From positions 7,977,233 through 8,041,232 of the forward strand of contig CALNVZ010000649.1 of NCBI GenBank assembly GCA_940671915.1: a DNA stretch of 64,000 nucleotides, read 5' to 3'. Below, one piece after another: positions 12,307 through 25,500 of this stretch; the stretch's first letter is position 1; every line of letters starts with the position of its first letter. This DNA is from Paracentrotus lividus (taxonomy: Eukaryota; Echinodermata; Echinoidea; Camarodonta; Echinidae). Below the pieces are notes generated by a model. The model had not been told where the DNA came from, did not search any database, and saw only the letters and a program-made list of their open reading frames with translations. Made by a program: the position numbers and the translations under genes.

Positions 12307-12549
12307 CATATCAAAATCAGACACAAGTCGCCAGAAAAGAGTAAAAAATTCTGACAAAACAATCCATTTTTAAAAGCTTTCCCCTTATCATTTCTACACA
12401 TTTTTTTTAACAGAGCATACAAGAAACATTGAAAATTCAGAAAATCAAAAAATATTTCCCCCCAAATAAGACAATTTTTATTATTTTGCCCATTTCCTCG
12501 ACACAGTGCTGAATTTTCTCAACGACTTGTGTCTGATTTTAATGTGATG
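12307..12549. mobile_element. Inverted-end element CATATCAAAATCAGACACAAG..., copy A
   Basis: The left end ATATCAAAATCAGACACAAG pairs with GACTTGTGTCTGATTTTAAT at the right. The interior carries 'AGCATACAAGAAACATTGAA' then 'AATTCAGAAAATCAAAAA'. Related copies are at 40593-41037 and 49025-49200, the last lying against exon 10. Confidence 0.7.
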
Positions 12550-12559
12550 CAACACATAT

Positions 12560-15500
12560 GTTCAACTAGTATATTTTATTTTGTTTACAAATTCATCACA
12601 TGGATGCTAGCTTGAAATTGCTATGAAATTCATTAACAGTTTGTGCTCTCCGATGTGAAGATTCAGCTTTGTTTTGTTTTTTATTTGAGACTGTTGTACT
12701 TCTTTACAAAATAAAAAAGGTTCTGTTGATCCAGAGAAAGACTTACAGGATGTAACAAAATGTTTTTAAAACTTAATTGAGAAAAATGTTGATTTTACAA
12801 TGTACTTTTTTAAAGGATAAATAAGGAAAACTTTCCTGTAGGTGAAAATTGGACTGGTTTCTCTGCCTGTTGATCCAAAAAGATGAATATATATTTTGGA
12901 GGGTTACTGTGTACATCCAGATATAGGGTCTACATTGTGGATTAGTATGACATACATGTTCATGTGTTGATGATTGATTCGGGATACTGTAGACAAACTC
13001 AGTTCTGGGAAGAGTTCATTCCTCCCCCCCCCTCCCCCACCGTACAATGTAATAGATCAGCCCCTCCCACATGTTCAGCATTCCAATCACGGATTACGAC
13101 TCGCTCTGTAACAATCAAACCTTCCCTGCTGCTCGTCAATTTCCTACAGTCCCACTTAATATGAAACGGTGTCGTGTGGTTGGTAAATTAATAACAAGAA
13201 TTGACACTAATATGGCTGCGCTCTGTTCAGTACACGTACAAGGCTCCTAAGTCACTGTACTTTCTTGTTGAGATTGTATCCCTCAAGTTTCTTGTATCGG
13301 TTACGAATGGTTTCAGATAACAGGAGTAGTATGTCTTTTCAATAGAATATTATGTTTAAGTGTTTTGAATGTACTCTAGCAGTGTGAAGTGTTAATTGTA
13401 CAAGATATTTTCTTGACAATATTATGTATAATTACAACTGTACAAGTCTGTGTAGCATTCATTATTTTAGAAGACATGATATCAACATTTAGAGTACATA
13501 CAAAAAATATAAAATAATAATAAGTTTTCTTTATCAATGGTTTAATATAACTGCACTTTCTTATCATTTTACCTTTGAGCATTTTGTAAACATGCCTAGA
13601 CCATAATACTTACATTGTGTATCAATGCTTGGAATTTAATCAGCTTGTCTAAACAGTGTATTGAATGTAATGTTTTGGATTCAATATGGTCCTGTTGATT
13701 TTTGGAAGATGATATGCTGTGTTAATGGTTAAGTAAGGTTTGACATTGAGACAAGGTTCTTGTCCTCATAACAAGGTTCATGAGGTAATGAACTATTTAC
13801 TTGTACAGTATAGTACATGTACATGTATATGAAATCGACAGAATACATGTATCTCCTTCATTTTCACTGCCAAATAGGATTTAGTCTAGACTAAACTTCC
13901 TTCGTTTAGTTTGAACTTCTCGACCTACTCCAATGCAAGATTTAGGGATATGGAGCCAATTTACGTACTACTTCATGGTGATAACTTACAAGAATGGTAT
14001 TATGCTGTATGCCTTTCAAATTATTGTTTTATTGTATACTGAATGCTTTTAATACAGGACTATAATATCATTATGCTAGGACCGTTTACGTTTGTCAAAA
14101 TATCATATTAGATATAATCAATAATTACACAAATATAAACTACATGTACATATTCACACTGTTATATGGAGATGGAAATATATCATCACGGACACCGCAC
14201 TGTCTTCTTTAAAGCATGAATTTACCTGAAATTATACAATAAAAGAAGATTAAAAAGCCTGGAATCAAATCCTGGCCTTGTGTGCAAAATCTGGAAAACA
14301 ATAGCTCGAAGCAGGTAGACATTGCATGCAGTATTCTGGTTTTCATGGTCTACAGTTAACTAGTGTTAGAAATAATAACCCCATAGAAATACAATGTACT
14401 GTCCGCTACTTTCTCTGTGTGCTATTGAAATGACATTGGCAGTTGCCAAGGCAAAAACCTTGAACACTAAGGATCTATTTCCAATTTTATTAGATGTGAG
14501 AGAATGCAATTATTCCACTCAAAGTTATCCACACCCTCGCAAATGCACAACATCTATTGGAAATTTGTCCTCAGCATATTAAATTGGAGGTGGTAATGTT
14601 ACATGTATGGTACAGGAAAAAATTTTAGTGCATAGAAAACATCAGGCATCATTATTATATTTTTTTTTATTAAAAGTGTATGTTTCATATCTGTTTGTGA
14701 TGCTACAGTTAGTACAAAATAATGTGTACATAACTTTGTGTATGTTTCATATGAATCTGAAACTAATTTAATACTTGGTAAGTGATGGAGAGTAGAGAGA
14801 GAGAGAGAGAGAGGGAGAGGGGGAGAAGGAGAAAGAAATGTGGAAGACAGAGAAAGAGAGGAAACGGGCATGTAGGGGGAAATGTAGAGAGATCTATAAA
14901 GGGAAAGATAGAGACGAAAAGAGATGAGTTTGAATAACGAGAGATGGAGAATTTAAAAAGAAAAGTGATATAAAAAAGCCCAGAATTTTTCTTTAAAAAA
15001 TGCACAGCATTCATTTTTCTAATTGCTTAAAATGAGATTCTTTCAGATAATTTTCAAAACCTAAGCTAAACAGCTCTTTGTGGGTTATATATTCCATGCT
15101 TCACACCTACATGTAACTTGCCTTTTAAACTGTCTCAGCAGTTGAGCTGTAAATGCCAATTTTCCAGAGGACTGCACTCAAGTTCAGCCTACCAAGGTTC
15201 AGTTACTTTTAGAAAATACATGTACATACTTTGTATAGAGTAGATTTGTGGATATATTGTGAAAGCCTTCAGAGCCATTATAATGTGTCAATGCCAAATG
15301 CATGATAGATGTATCACTGGTATGTTACATGCACCTTGGTTTATGTAGGAATGTGTGGATTTCATTTTTCATTCTCTGATTGTTTTTTGTTGTACTTTGC
15401 TGAGGTGACTTTCATATGCTGACAGTCAGTATATTGTTCAACATGGAAAATTAATATTGTAATCATGGGAAACTCCTCTTTATCGTAAATATAAAATCAG

Positions 15501-16363
15501 TAGGCTTACCTAAACTTCAAGTACAACATGTATGTACCCCCCCCCCCCACCCAAACAGACCCCAAGTTTCATGTATACTTTTATAATGGGATAATTTTTA
15601 AATTTCAGAAATATCACAAAATGTAATCTTAATAAAAAAATAAAAAAAATAATAATAATAATATCGTTTTATACAGTCTAGGATTAAAAATGGGAGAGAC
15701 AGAGAGGGGGAACAATTTTTATGATATAAACAGTACCTGAAATGGGAAAAAGGGGTTAATTACCCCCCTCCCCACGCCATGAGCTTTTGAAAATTTAATC
15801 ATGTCTTTAAACAAGGTTGCCCTGTATAATTGAGTGATAAAGTTTCAGAAAAATCAACAAGTCAACTCAGGGTTTGTGGGTAAAGAAGCTATCAATTTAC
15901 CAATACAGGAAATGTTTGATGTAGTATCTGTTACAAATCAGTCGCAGGAAATAATTGATTTTTAGCCCTCATCACATACTACATACAAAGTATCAGTTAC
16001 CAGGCGAACGAACTACTCGTAATTACCTTCCAGACTGTCTATGTTCACACTTTCCCTAAAAATTTCAAATCTAAAGATTTTGTAACCTCAATAATATAAG
16101 ATATAAGATATAAGGAAAATCTTCTGCTGTTTCCTCCCAAGTGTTGGTTAATTCACATGTATCAAAAAGATTTACTAAAACTTTAAATTTTGCTCTGGGG
16201 AAATGAAATGATCCCTTGTAGACAAATCATAAAACCTTTACACACATATTTTCAGGTGATCTACTTCAAATTGATAAACAAAAACTTGAGACTATCATGT
16301 CAATTATAATCCTGCAGACATTAATTCAATGATTTCTGAATCTTCTCACTTGCTCCTTTACAG
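12560..16363. other. DNA immediately upstream of the first recognised coding exon
   Basis: Contains a GA microsatellite (14791-14820), short C tracts (about 13023-13030 and 15537-15549), an ATA/AAT-rich tract near 15630-15663, and otherwise AT-rich text with TACATGTA words. It must contain part of the 5' UTR intron, because exon 1 starts with a splice acceptor. No promoter or UTR exon was securely identified. Confidence 0.5.
14791..14822. repeat. GA dinucleotide microsatellite
   Basis: A run of GA repeats followed by GGGAGAGGGGGAGAAGG. The open frames across it (poly Ser/Leu on the opposite strand) are compositional artefacts. Confidence 0.9.
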
Positions 16364-16364
16364 G

Positions 16365-16520
16365 ATGAGCTTATCCCACAAGCCCCTGAGGCAGCTCTCG
16401 GTGTCCAACGAAGACTTGACCAATGGGGCTAACAATGGAAAGGCTAGTGGCCCAAAGGACAAGTCGGGTAATACCAACTCCAAAGGAAGGCAATGGAGCC
16501 AGTCGGAATCTCATACAAGT
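16365..16520 (+). CDS. RALGPS: RALGPS coding exon 1 (start codon; variable N-terminus)
   Basis: The acceptor CTTGCTCCTTTACAG ends at 16363. One base (G) of 5' UTR precedes the ATG at 16365, so an upstream UTR exon exists. It encodes 52 residues beginning [20 protein letters not shown], rich in Ser/Asn/Lys and probably disordered, and ends in phase 0 at the donor AGT|GTAAGT. An in-frame ATG further upstream (16329) lies in the intron side of the acceptor and is not used if the acceptor is real. The start is supported by phase continuity into exon 2, not by sequence conservation. Confidence 0.8.
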
Positions 16521-19500
16521 GTAAGTAGAAAGTTTCAAATCCTTGTTAGAAAATTTTCTCCATCGCTCCAAATTTTATTGTCCGAAACAAAGGTGAACAT
16601 AATTTTTTTTTGCCCCTTTCTCGTGGGCATGGCAGCCGCTGAGCAGCACCAGATAGAAGTTGCTCAATCCCCTTCTTATGTAATATCAAACAATGAGCGT
16701 GGTAATTAAATTAATTAAAACATCATAAATATTCCGAAATCATCCACTCGCAAATTTCCGTGGGCAACGAGTCCAAAAACGCAAAAATATTTGTACGCTA
16801 AAATCTAAAGTAGATTATGTAAATACATGTTTTAAAATATACAGGTGTTTGTTGCCTTCCAATGAATGGGAGAAATATCTTGTACTTCGAACCCTTAGGT
16901 TTTAGGTCACATATAGAAATGGCAAGGACTACAATAGTCATGAAATGTGGTACGCATACTGTTCATTGTATCCAGAGTTCTCTTGGAAGATTGTTGGCAA
17001 AACTGAAAAGACCAACTTAATATATTAAAACAAATATTATGATAATGATACATCTACTTGAATAAATTTGAAAAGCCTGGGTTTGTTTAGGTATCAAGGT
17101 TTGCTAAAATTGTTTCCCATCAAATTTCTCAATTCATTTTAAAGGGAAACAGTAACTTTCAAAAACAAGAGCAATTAGATCAAGATGAATAAAATTATAT
17201 TGCTCTAATAGTAAAAACAAACTACTGAAAATTTCAGATCAAATGGAAGTCATTTACTACCAGAAAACAGTGTAACAGCCAAACGCGAGTGAATTTTCAA
17301 CCCCTTTGCAGCAAACCCTCCAGCCCGTTAGGGTCGGGGGGAACACGACAGGAAGTGGGGTGTCTTGAAAAGCACATGGCAATTTGTTTTCCACCACGAG
17401 ATGGTTTACTAAATTTGAGTATGAAATCATTGATATCTCGAAAGTAAAGCAAGCAATTAACTTGTAATTTTGAAGAGATACCAGACTGACCTATAAGTTT
17501 ATAATTATGTTGACAAAATGAGCTAAATCAAGAAATTGTGATTTGAATATCATTCAATGTTACTGCATCCCTTTAAGTAAGGAAACAATGAAGCAGTAAT
17601 TTCAGAAACTATGCACCATGTGCAATCCAAACGCAATAACAAACTGACTTTTTTTCTTTCTTGTGAGGAAGGGGGCGGGGCTTATGCTATGTCACCGTCT
17701 TTATTGGGTAATTTCCAAAAACAAATGCAAATGAGATCAAAATGAATACAATTCTATTGCTCTGACAGTAAAAACAAACTACTGAAATTTTCAGTCCAAA
17801 TGTGAATAATTTACTATCTTAAAACAGTAAAAACAAACGAGGCTAAGCATACGGCCGAGAACAATTAATTTCCTGCTACTCTGTTGCAAGCTTAGCAGCC
17901 CGGTAGGGATGAGGAATTCACGACAGGAAATGCGCTGTATGTTGTGCTGCTTTAAAATGCACATGGTTTGAAAAGCGTCCAGGTAACGGTTTTCAAAATT
18001 TAAGTATGAAATCGTAGATGTATAACTTGAAAGTACAGCAAGCAATTGGTCTGCAATTTTGTAGAGATGCCAGACTGACCTAGGTGTTTATAATCATATT
18101 AGCAAAATGAGCTAAATCAAGTAAATTGCAATTTGAATGTTACGGCATCCCTTTAAATGTGTCTGGAGGTGAGATTACGTCTCACACCAGAGATGAAAGG
18201 ATTTGCAATTTCATCCATCAGGGTTTATTATGTGTTAGCATGCAGGAGTGAAGCTTGGCTTTATACGTCATCCATAGTTATTGCTTCTATCCATCACAGT
18301 TTACAAGAACTCCAAACAGCAATAAGGGCGTTCAAGTCGCACCTCGTGAGATCAAGTCAAAGCCTTTCTGGCTCTCATATCTTGACTTTATGCATCTAAC
18401 CCAGTGATTACTCCCTTCCATGGCAGTATACATCGTTACCTAACAGCAATAAGGGCGTTTTGAGTCGTATTTCATGAGATCCAGCTAATGCCCTTCTGGA
18501 TCTCAAATAAAAAGCTTAGCTTGCTGCATCTTTAGCATGTAGAGATTGCTATCTTTCATGACAATATACTTCATCTTCTTAGAGCCACAAGGACATTTTA
18601 AAGCAAGAAATATCTTTCTAGCTTTCAAAGCTTGGCTTGATTGATCGTACCTTATACTATTGCTTCTATCCATCACAATTTACATCATCTCCTAACAGCA
18701 ATAAGGGTGTTAAATTCTTATGTGTTGAGATTCAGTTGTTGCCCTTGTATGTGATTGCTACCCTCCATGACAGTAAACATAGTCTCCTTTAGTGCTATAA
18801 GGGCATTTAAGAGCATGTAACACCCTTCTGGCTTGTAGATGCATCTTTCCAACATATAATAATTACTCCCTTCCAGCACAGCTTGTATCATAAGGGTATT
18901 TCATAGCAAGTAACGCCCATCTTGCTCTCAAAGCTTGGCTGATGCATCTCGCTTAAGAGCTATGTGTATTGCTTCAATCAATCACAATTTACATCCTCTC
19001 CTTAGAGCCAAAACGGCACTCCACTGATATCATTGGACACTGAATTAACGTCTTTTTGTTTCTCAATGGGCAACATCTGTGGTTAGTTGGAGTTAAATAT
19101 TTATTGGATATGAACTGTCAAGGGGCTAGTAGGCGAACTGGTGATGTATTGTTGTGTCCTCTGGATCTATGATGTGTATCAGGAAGGAGATATTACAGCG
19201 AACAATATCTCCTTGGTATTAGTGACACTAGTATCCCACTAGTCCAAATCTTCATATAACCCCCCCCCCCCCCCCACACACACACACACACACACACCCT
19301 TTAAAAAAGCAAAATCAAAGTCATCGGCAGAACCAGGATTCGAAAATTAAGGGGGGGAGGGGCAAACCGGTAATTTAAAAAAGAGGGGTACCAAAATTTT
19401 TCTGATGTTAACATGTACTATGCACATTCAATGAGAAGTTTTTTAAAATGAGGGGAGGGGCCCATGGCTGCGCAGCGACCTATGGATCCATCACTAAACG

Positions 19501-22500
19501 CTGACATCTTCTTGTACCGTGTAATTCAACAACCCCTTTTCTCCCTCTTTTTCTCAATATTGGTGGATGTCATATGAATTAACAATATCGTTTTTAAAGC
19601 TCTTCTTTTTCTACTTCATTCTTTCCTCTACTCTTAATCAATATTTCCCTCTAGAGGGTTTGAATCCCATCCCTCTCCTAGTATAAGGTCCATTGGCAAG
19701 ACATGAATCTTCCCATTTTGCCACCTGCTGAATATGAACTACATGTTTTCATGTAAAAAAAAAAAAAAATCATTATTACAGAAATTGTATTTGTCAGAGT
19801 TCTTCTGATGATGATTACTATTACATATACATGTACCAATTGTCTTGGCACACAGTTGTCAAAAAATTAGACGTAGGCCTACACCTTTGCATTGAGGCAC
19901 AGAAGGAGGAGGGCGAACGAGAAGAAAATAACAATCCTCTGGTACACACATGAAGCCATGATATACCAATTTTTGATACCCATGGGCCTCATTTTCTATT
20001 ATCTCACTAGGATCGCTTTACACTCCTACAGACAAGCTGGAGAGGATAAAATAGGTCAAAATAAATAGAGAGCTTTCTCACCCAGATCTCATATGGTGCC
20101 AAGGAGACTGTTTCACTTACAATTTAAAGATAATCTAGAGTAGTAGTCATGATGAAATAAATCAAAAGATTCTTGTTTATACCCGAATCTCAAGCATAGG
20201 AAATAAATACTACACACCAAAGGAATTTACAGAAAATTGCGAATTTGCTGAGAAAAGAGTAAAATAAGCATAATTTCTGTAACTGGACAGCCAAATTATC
20301 TCAAATTATTTTGGCTGTAAGAACTCAAGCTTGGCTTTAAAAAGGAGTAAAGAGAGAGGGATATAGTGTATATATACCCAAATTCATATTGCTAAATATG
20401 CTTTTCTGGAGTAATATTTGCTCATGGTAATGCAGATCATATACATGTGTTGCCCCTATGGAAATTGAAATCAAAGTTGTGCCGTTTCATGCAACTAATA
20501 CAGATTTTTAGTTTTTAACACACATAATTCTAATGGGGATCATGTTATCATGTAACAAGTTACATTATCTGTACTGTAGATTATTTGCATGTAGGTCTTC
20601 ATAAACAGTATGAGCTTCTCGTATGCTTTGTTAGTCAATGCCCTTCCATTGTAATGTATGTAGGATATGATTATAGTATGGAGGAAAATTTGCAATATTA
20701 ATCAGAAATATAATTATTAAGGAACTTATCGGTAGGTACATAGTATTTATGAATTAACATGGAGAATTCATTTGTATGTCGTCATGCAAAACTGACCAAA
20801 AGCTCAAAAGATGCCAAATTTACGAAGGCTTACACATATATTTATTTGCTTTAGATTCAAGTTTTTGTTTATTATCAAACACAACATTATTCACTACATT
20901 GTCTTGAATTTAATAATTATATTATGATAATATATGTGATTTGTTATGCGCCAAATCCACTCTGTGGAGTGCTAAAGGCACAATGGAAAAAGGAGGAGAT
21001 TAGAATGAAAAATACATGTTGCACACAAAAACTCAATAAACAAATTTGTGTATGTTTTGTTTATAGTTGGAAGGAAGATACATATGAACAATGTTAAAAT
21101 CTCCTACCAGCATATCTTACAATGTACGCATTAGATATAATGAGGTTCAGGGACAAACGTCACTGCAATGTAGGTCACAGTGGAGTTCGAACATTCAGAT
21201 GATAACGGGTGTTATTATTCTATTTTCACATTGAATTTAAAAACAAATTTGATAAAATGCGTGCAGCTGTGATCAAAGAAAGAAACATGACTTGATACCA
21301 GTATCGAAAAAAAAAAAAAATCAAAAAAAAAATCAAAATCTCCTAATTGTAGGTAAATTATATTTCACCCACACTTCAAGAGATTTTATTTTTCCAAAAC
21401 ACCAAATTCCTTTTCATTTTCATCATGGCATCAATTTTGAAAAATAGTTTTATAAATATATAAATACATAGAAAATGTACATATTGTATCAACTTACAAC
21501 CAAAATATGGACATGTACATGTACATGTAGGATCTATGCAAACATATATACATGTAGTGTAAGGCCTAATGGATGCATACATGTGTACTGTACTTAATCT
21601 GTTTTCCTTGAACATTAATTTGCTTTTCAACGATGAAATTTTTAATAGTTTTCCTCTCTGGAGGATTTTTGATCTAGGATATATGCAAAAACAATGGTGC
21701 GGTTGCATATTTTTTCCTCTTTTTTTCATCCCAGCTACAACATATGCAGGCCAAGTATGTACTCTCTCTTTATCTAATATGCTGACTCAGCAAATTAAGT
21801 TTAAACGAGATTAGATTGCGTTCACTGTCTCTAGACGACCCGCCTATGCTCCGAAAGAAAGAAAATATTTGTTGAGCGTTACATTTACAGTCTGTACACG
21901 TCCACAAATTGGCCTGAGTCATGTATGCTGAATGTCCAATTTAATGGGTTATAGGGGATTGTTTGCACTTTATAAATGTCCATAAAGTGGTCTGAATGCA
22001 ATACGAGATATGAAGCATAAGAATTTTCAATTTGATTTTACATCAGTTACATGCAGTGTGTCATGCAGAGGAATAGTATTTATGGCTTCTTCAACTTTGC
22101 TTGAAAATTGCACTGATATGCCTTTTAATTTTATATAGTTCTGTTGATTTGAAGTTGAATTTCCGAGTAATGAAAATAATTGGTAGAATAAGGCTTGAAA
22201 GAGTATCAAAACTACTAAATTTGGATTTGAAATAACGGTGAGTACTGTATGTCAGTGTCGGAAATGATTACGGTAATTTTGTAGTAAAAATGTCTCCATA
22301 TACATCTTAATTGTGTTTATGAAGTCGCCCTACAAAATTTTGTTGCGGCTGAGAGAAATATAGAGAGAAGCATGCATTTACTGTTTCTCCAGTACCTAAT
22401 CATGGAGAAAAATTGTCTGAAGCTATTATAAGATATAATATAATGCTATATTTAATTAGTTTATGATTGTATGTATTGTTCAAATGATTTAGTGGCAAAA

Positions 22501-25500
22501 AGAGTTTTTAAGAAAAATAAGTCTGGATAATTTCCCAAAATATTCTGTTGGTCCAGCTACATAGACAGGATTTCCAGCTTTAAACCTAAAAAATAATTTT
22601 TAAAAAAATTGATACTTTCTTGGATAAAAGTTGTAAACTATATGAAAATATTCATTCTTTTTTATCTATCAAAATGTCCAAATATAGCATTTCAAAATGC
22701 TACTAAATACAGTAGGATGCATGTACTTTACAGGTACATGTACATTTATGTACACGTACACATACATGTAGAAATTTGTAGACAACCCATTTCTGAACAG
22801 CAAGAGACTGAATCAATTATGATCTGGTTTGTGGTGTGCCTCCCTCTATTGGCTATGCCATGTCAACTCAACTTTTGATTGTTGTAGAACTTTCTTTACT
22901 TGTAGATAAACATCAAGATATACTTGTTGCTAGGCTTATCACTGTACTCTGTTGCCTAGGGCAACCAAATTGAAAAAAATATTGTTAAATGGGTTTCTGA
23001 TTATCATTTGGTGAATTAGATTTTATTGTAGGACTACTATATTTTTTCAAATCTGTGACTTTTGCTACCCCATCAATCCCAAATGCTACAATAAATTAAT
23101 GAAAGAGAGAGAGAGAGAGAATGGAAGGGGGGAGAAGAAGAATATAGAAAAAGAGGAATAATTTGTCCAAGACATTGCCCTATAAATTGATTAAAATTCA
23201 AACATGTGAAAACGATGGAGAAAAACAGAGCAATAATCACAAGATCGCTCTGAAATATTTGTTTATCAGACTTGTATAATGATCCCAAATCAACCATTTC
23301 CTTGTTTGCCTGTATTTGTTTTACGTCAGAGTTCCTCGACTGAAATTCCAGCTAATTCCCTCTCTTTATATTCTGTGTCCTCTGGAGGCCTTGATGACAC
23401 GAGGCCTTTGGCCCATGCCACCGCTGGCTGATTGAATCGTGAGGAACATCTCGTAAACACCTCCCCGTTTGTCAGAGACGATGTGCAAAGCAGCTCAGAA
23501 CTTTAATCCGGATTCCTCTCTGATTAATAGCAATGTTTCCTGGTTAGTAACGTCTAATTAAGACACAGCCAGAGAGATCATTAGTGTTTTGAACAGGAGA
23601 GAAGAAAACTATGAGAAGACACGTGTGCATTTCCTCTGAATCACACACACACAGTAATAAGTTATCTCTAAGTGATACAAACGGAATCGTTACTCTGGAT
23701 CTTCTATCTATAGATGTCCCTCCTTGCACCCACGAGGGCGACTCATTAGAATGCTGCTTGTTCGCTAATTAGTTAATTGAGGCAAGGTGTCGGTTTGGCA
23801 TTCATGTGCAATCGATCTCGACTGATTATAACGATACATTGACTCTACTAGACAGCAAAGCTTGATCAGTTTTAGTGAGTTCATTCAGCTTCTGTCCTCA
23901 AATGCTCATGCAGGAATCACAAGTTCCCTAAATTTGGATGAGGAAACAAATGTGATGTGTTTGTGAATTCGTCTTGTTTCAGTTCTGCAGTTCTTCAATA
24001 GATAGACACATACAGTATGTCCTTCAATGATCAAACAGGAATAACAGGTTCCCTAAATTTGGAAGAGGAAACAATGCTGATGTTCTTGTTCCAGTTTTAA
24101 TTTATGGAGAACTTTCTCAGGTGTATGACTGAACAGTCTGGTTGATTCATATGTGTTTAATGGAAAAAAACCCATTTTCATACGCACTCTTTCATTGCCG
24201 TGGCAACCTGGAAAGCGGCCAACTGGGTTGCTTCATCACTTGTTGACGAATCATCTGTGGCCGTTGCACTTTAAAACATTATAACCTGGATTATATCTTG
24301 GACACATATTTCATGCAACCTCTACAAAATTTTCCTCTTGTGGACTCGACCATGAATTGTCTTTTGTTGGATTCAGTTAGCGATAAATTGTGACAATTTT
24401 TCTTCAAGTTCGAAAGTGGAATCATTTCTTGTTTATAAAGAGGAATCTTTACAAAGGAAATGATGTAATATGATCAAATTACCAGGTGTAATGAGTGGTG
24501 TTAGACTTCCCACACAGTTAGAGGACAATGTCTGTGATGTATGATCGCTGATTTTATAAACAAGCTTTTATTTCCCAACTTGCATCACTTCTATTCATGG
24601 TTAGGAATCGTTCTACCATGTTGCTTCTACCATGAAAGTGATATTTCAATTCATTATTACATCTATTTAATTGGTATTGTTGACCCAGTACATTTGGACA
24701 TATACTGTATATACATTTGTATACCGTATTCCAATTTTGCTGTGAGGCAAGAGCAAGCATCATTTTCGCCAAGTTTTATGCAGCTCTCTAGCAAATTATT
24801 TCACATAACTTCTGCCTGATTGATTTGTACAGACTCTTACAGAGTTATGTAGCATTATTGAAATGCAAAATGACAGGATCTATACAATGTAATTTTGGGT
24901 ATGACGACAGTTGCTGAAGCTGCTCATTTTATAAGCCCTTTCGTTTAATTCAAAAAAGATTATTTCTTTTTGTAACTAATAATTTAACAAATGCGCATTA
25001 TCTGTTGATCCTACACTCTGTGCAAAATTGTGTTACATACATTGTTGATGTCTAAGGGAGTTTACTATCGCATTGATGACTCCAGATGTAAGGGTATCAA
25101 ACTTTACCAGAGAGAATCATAAAGTATATTCCCAAAGCTGATCAAACTTTATTACTCTTATAAAGAAGAGTTAGGGCAACATCCACTTCAAGAGTTGTTA
25201 ACATCAGATTGGAGGACAAAATCTGTAGTAATCTGGATTAGATGTGAACAGAATCTGGACGAAATGTGTATTTGATCAAGACCAAGCCTGGACTAAATGT
25301 GGAATAGATCAAGAATAAGTCTGGACTATATACATTTGTAGACTAAATTGGGACTAAAGGTGGAATTGATCAAGACCAAATTTGGAGTATATTGTAGACT
25401 GATTCTGGACTAAATGTAGACTGAATCTGTACTAAAATATGGAATAGTTCAAGAATAAATCTGGACCAAATTGGAATAGAATCTGGACTATATCTGAACT

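Noticed and set aside
14599-15014. Antisense serine/leucine-rich frames
   Set aside because: Produced by the GA/CT microsatellite.
5394-16363. A second gene or the RALGPS promoter
   Set aside because: No exon with domain homology, and no core promoter motif distinguishable from background. A UTR exon must exist somewhere upstream but cannot be pinned down.
16329-16364. Upstream in-frame ATG (16329) as the RALGPS start
   Set aside because: It lies before the splice acceptor TTTACAG at 16363, so it is intronic if that acceptor is used. The ATG at 16365 is preferred.
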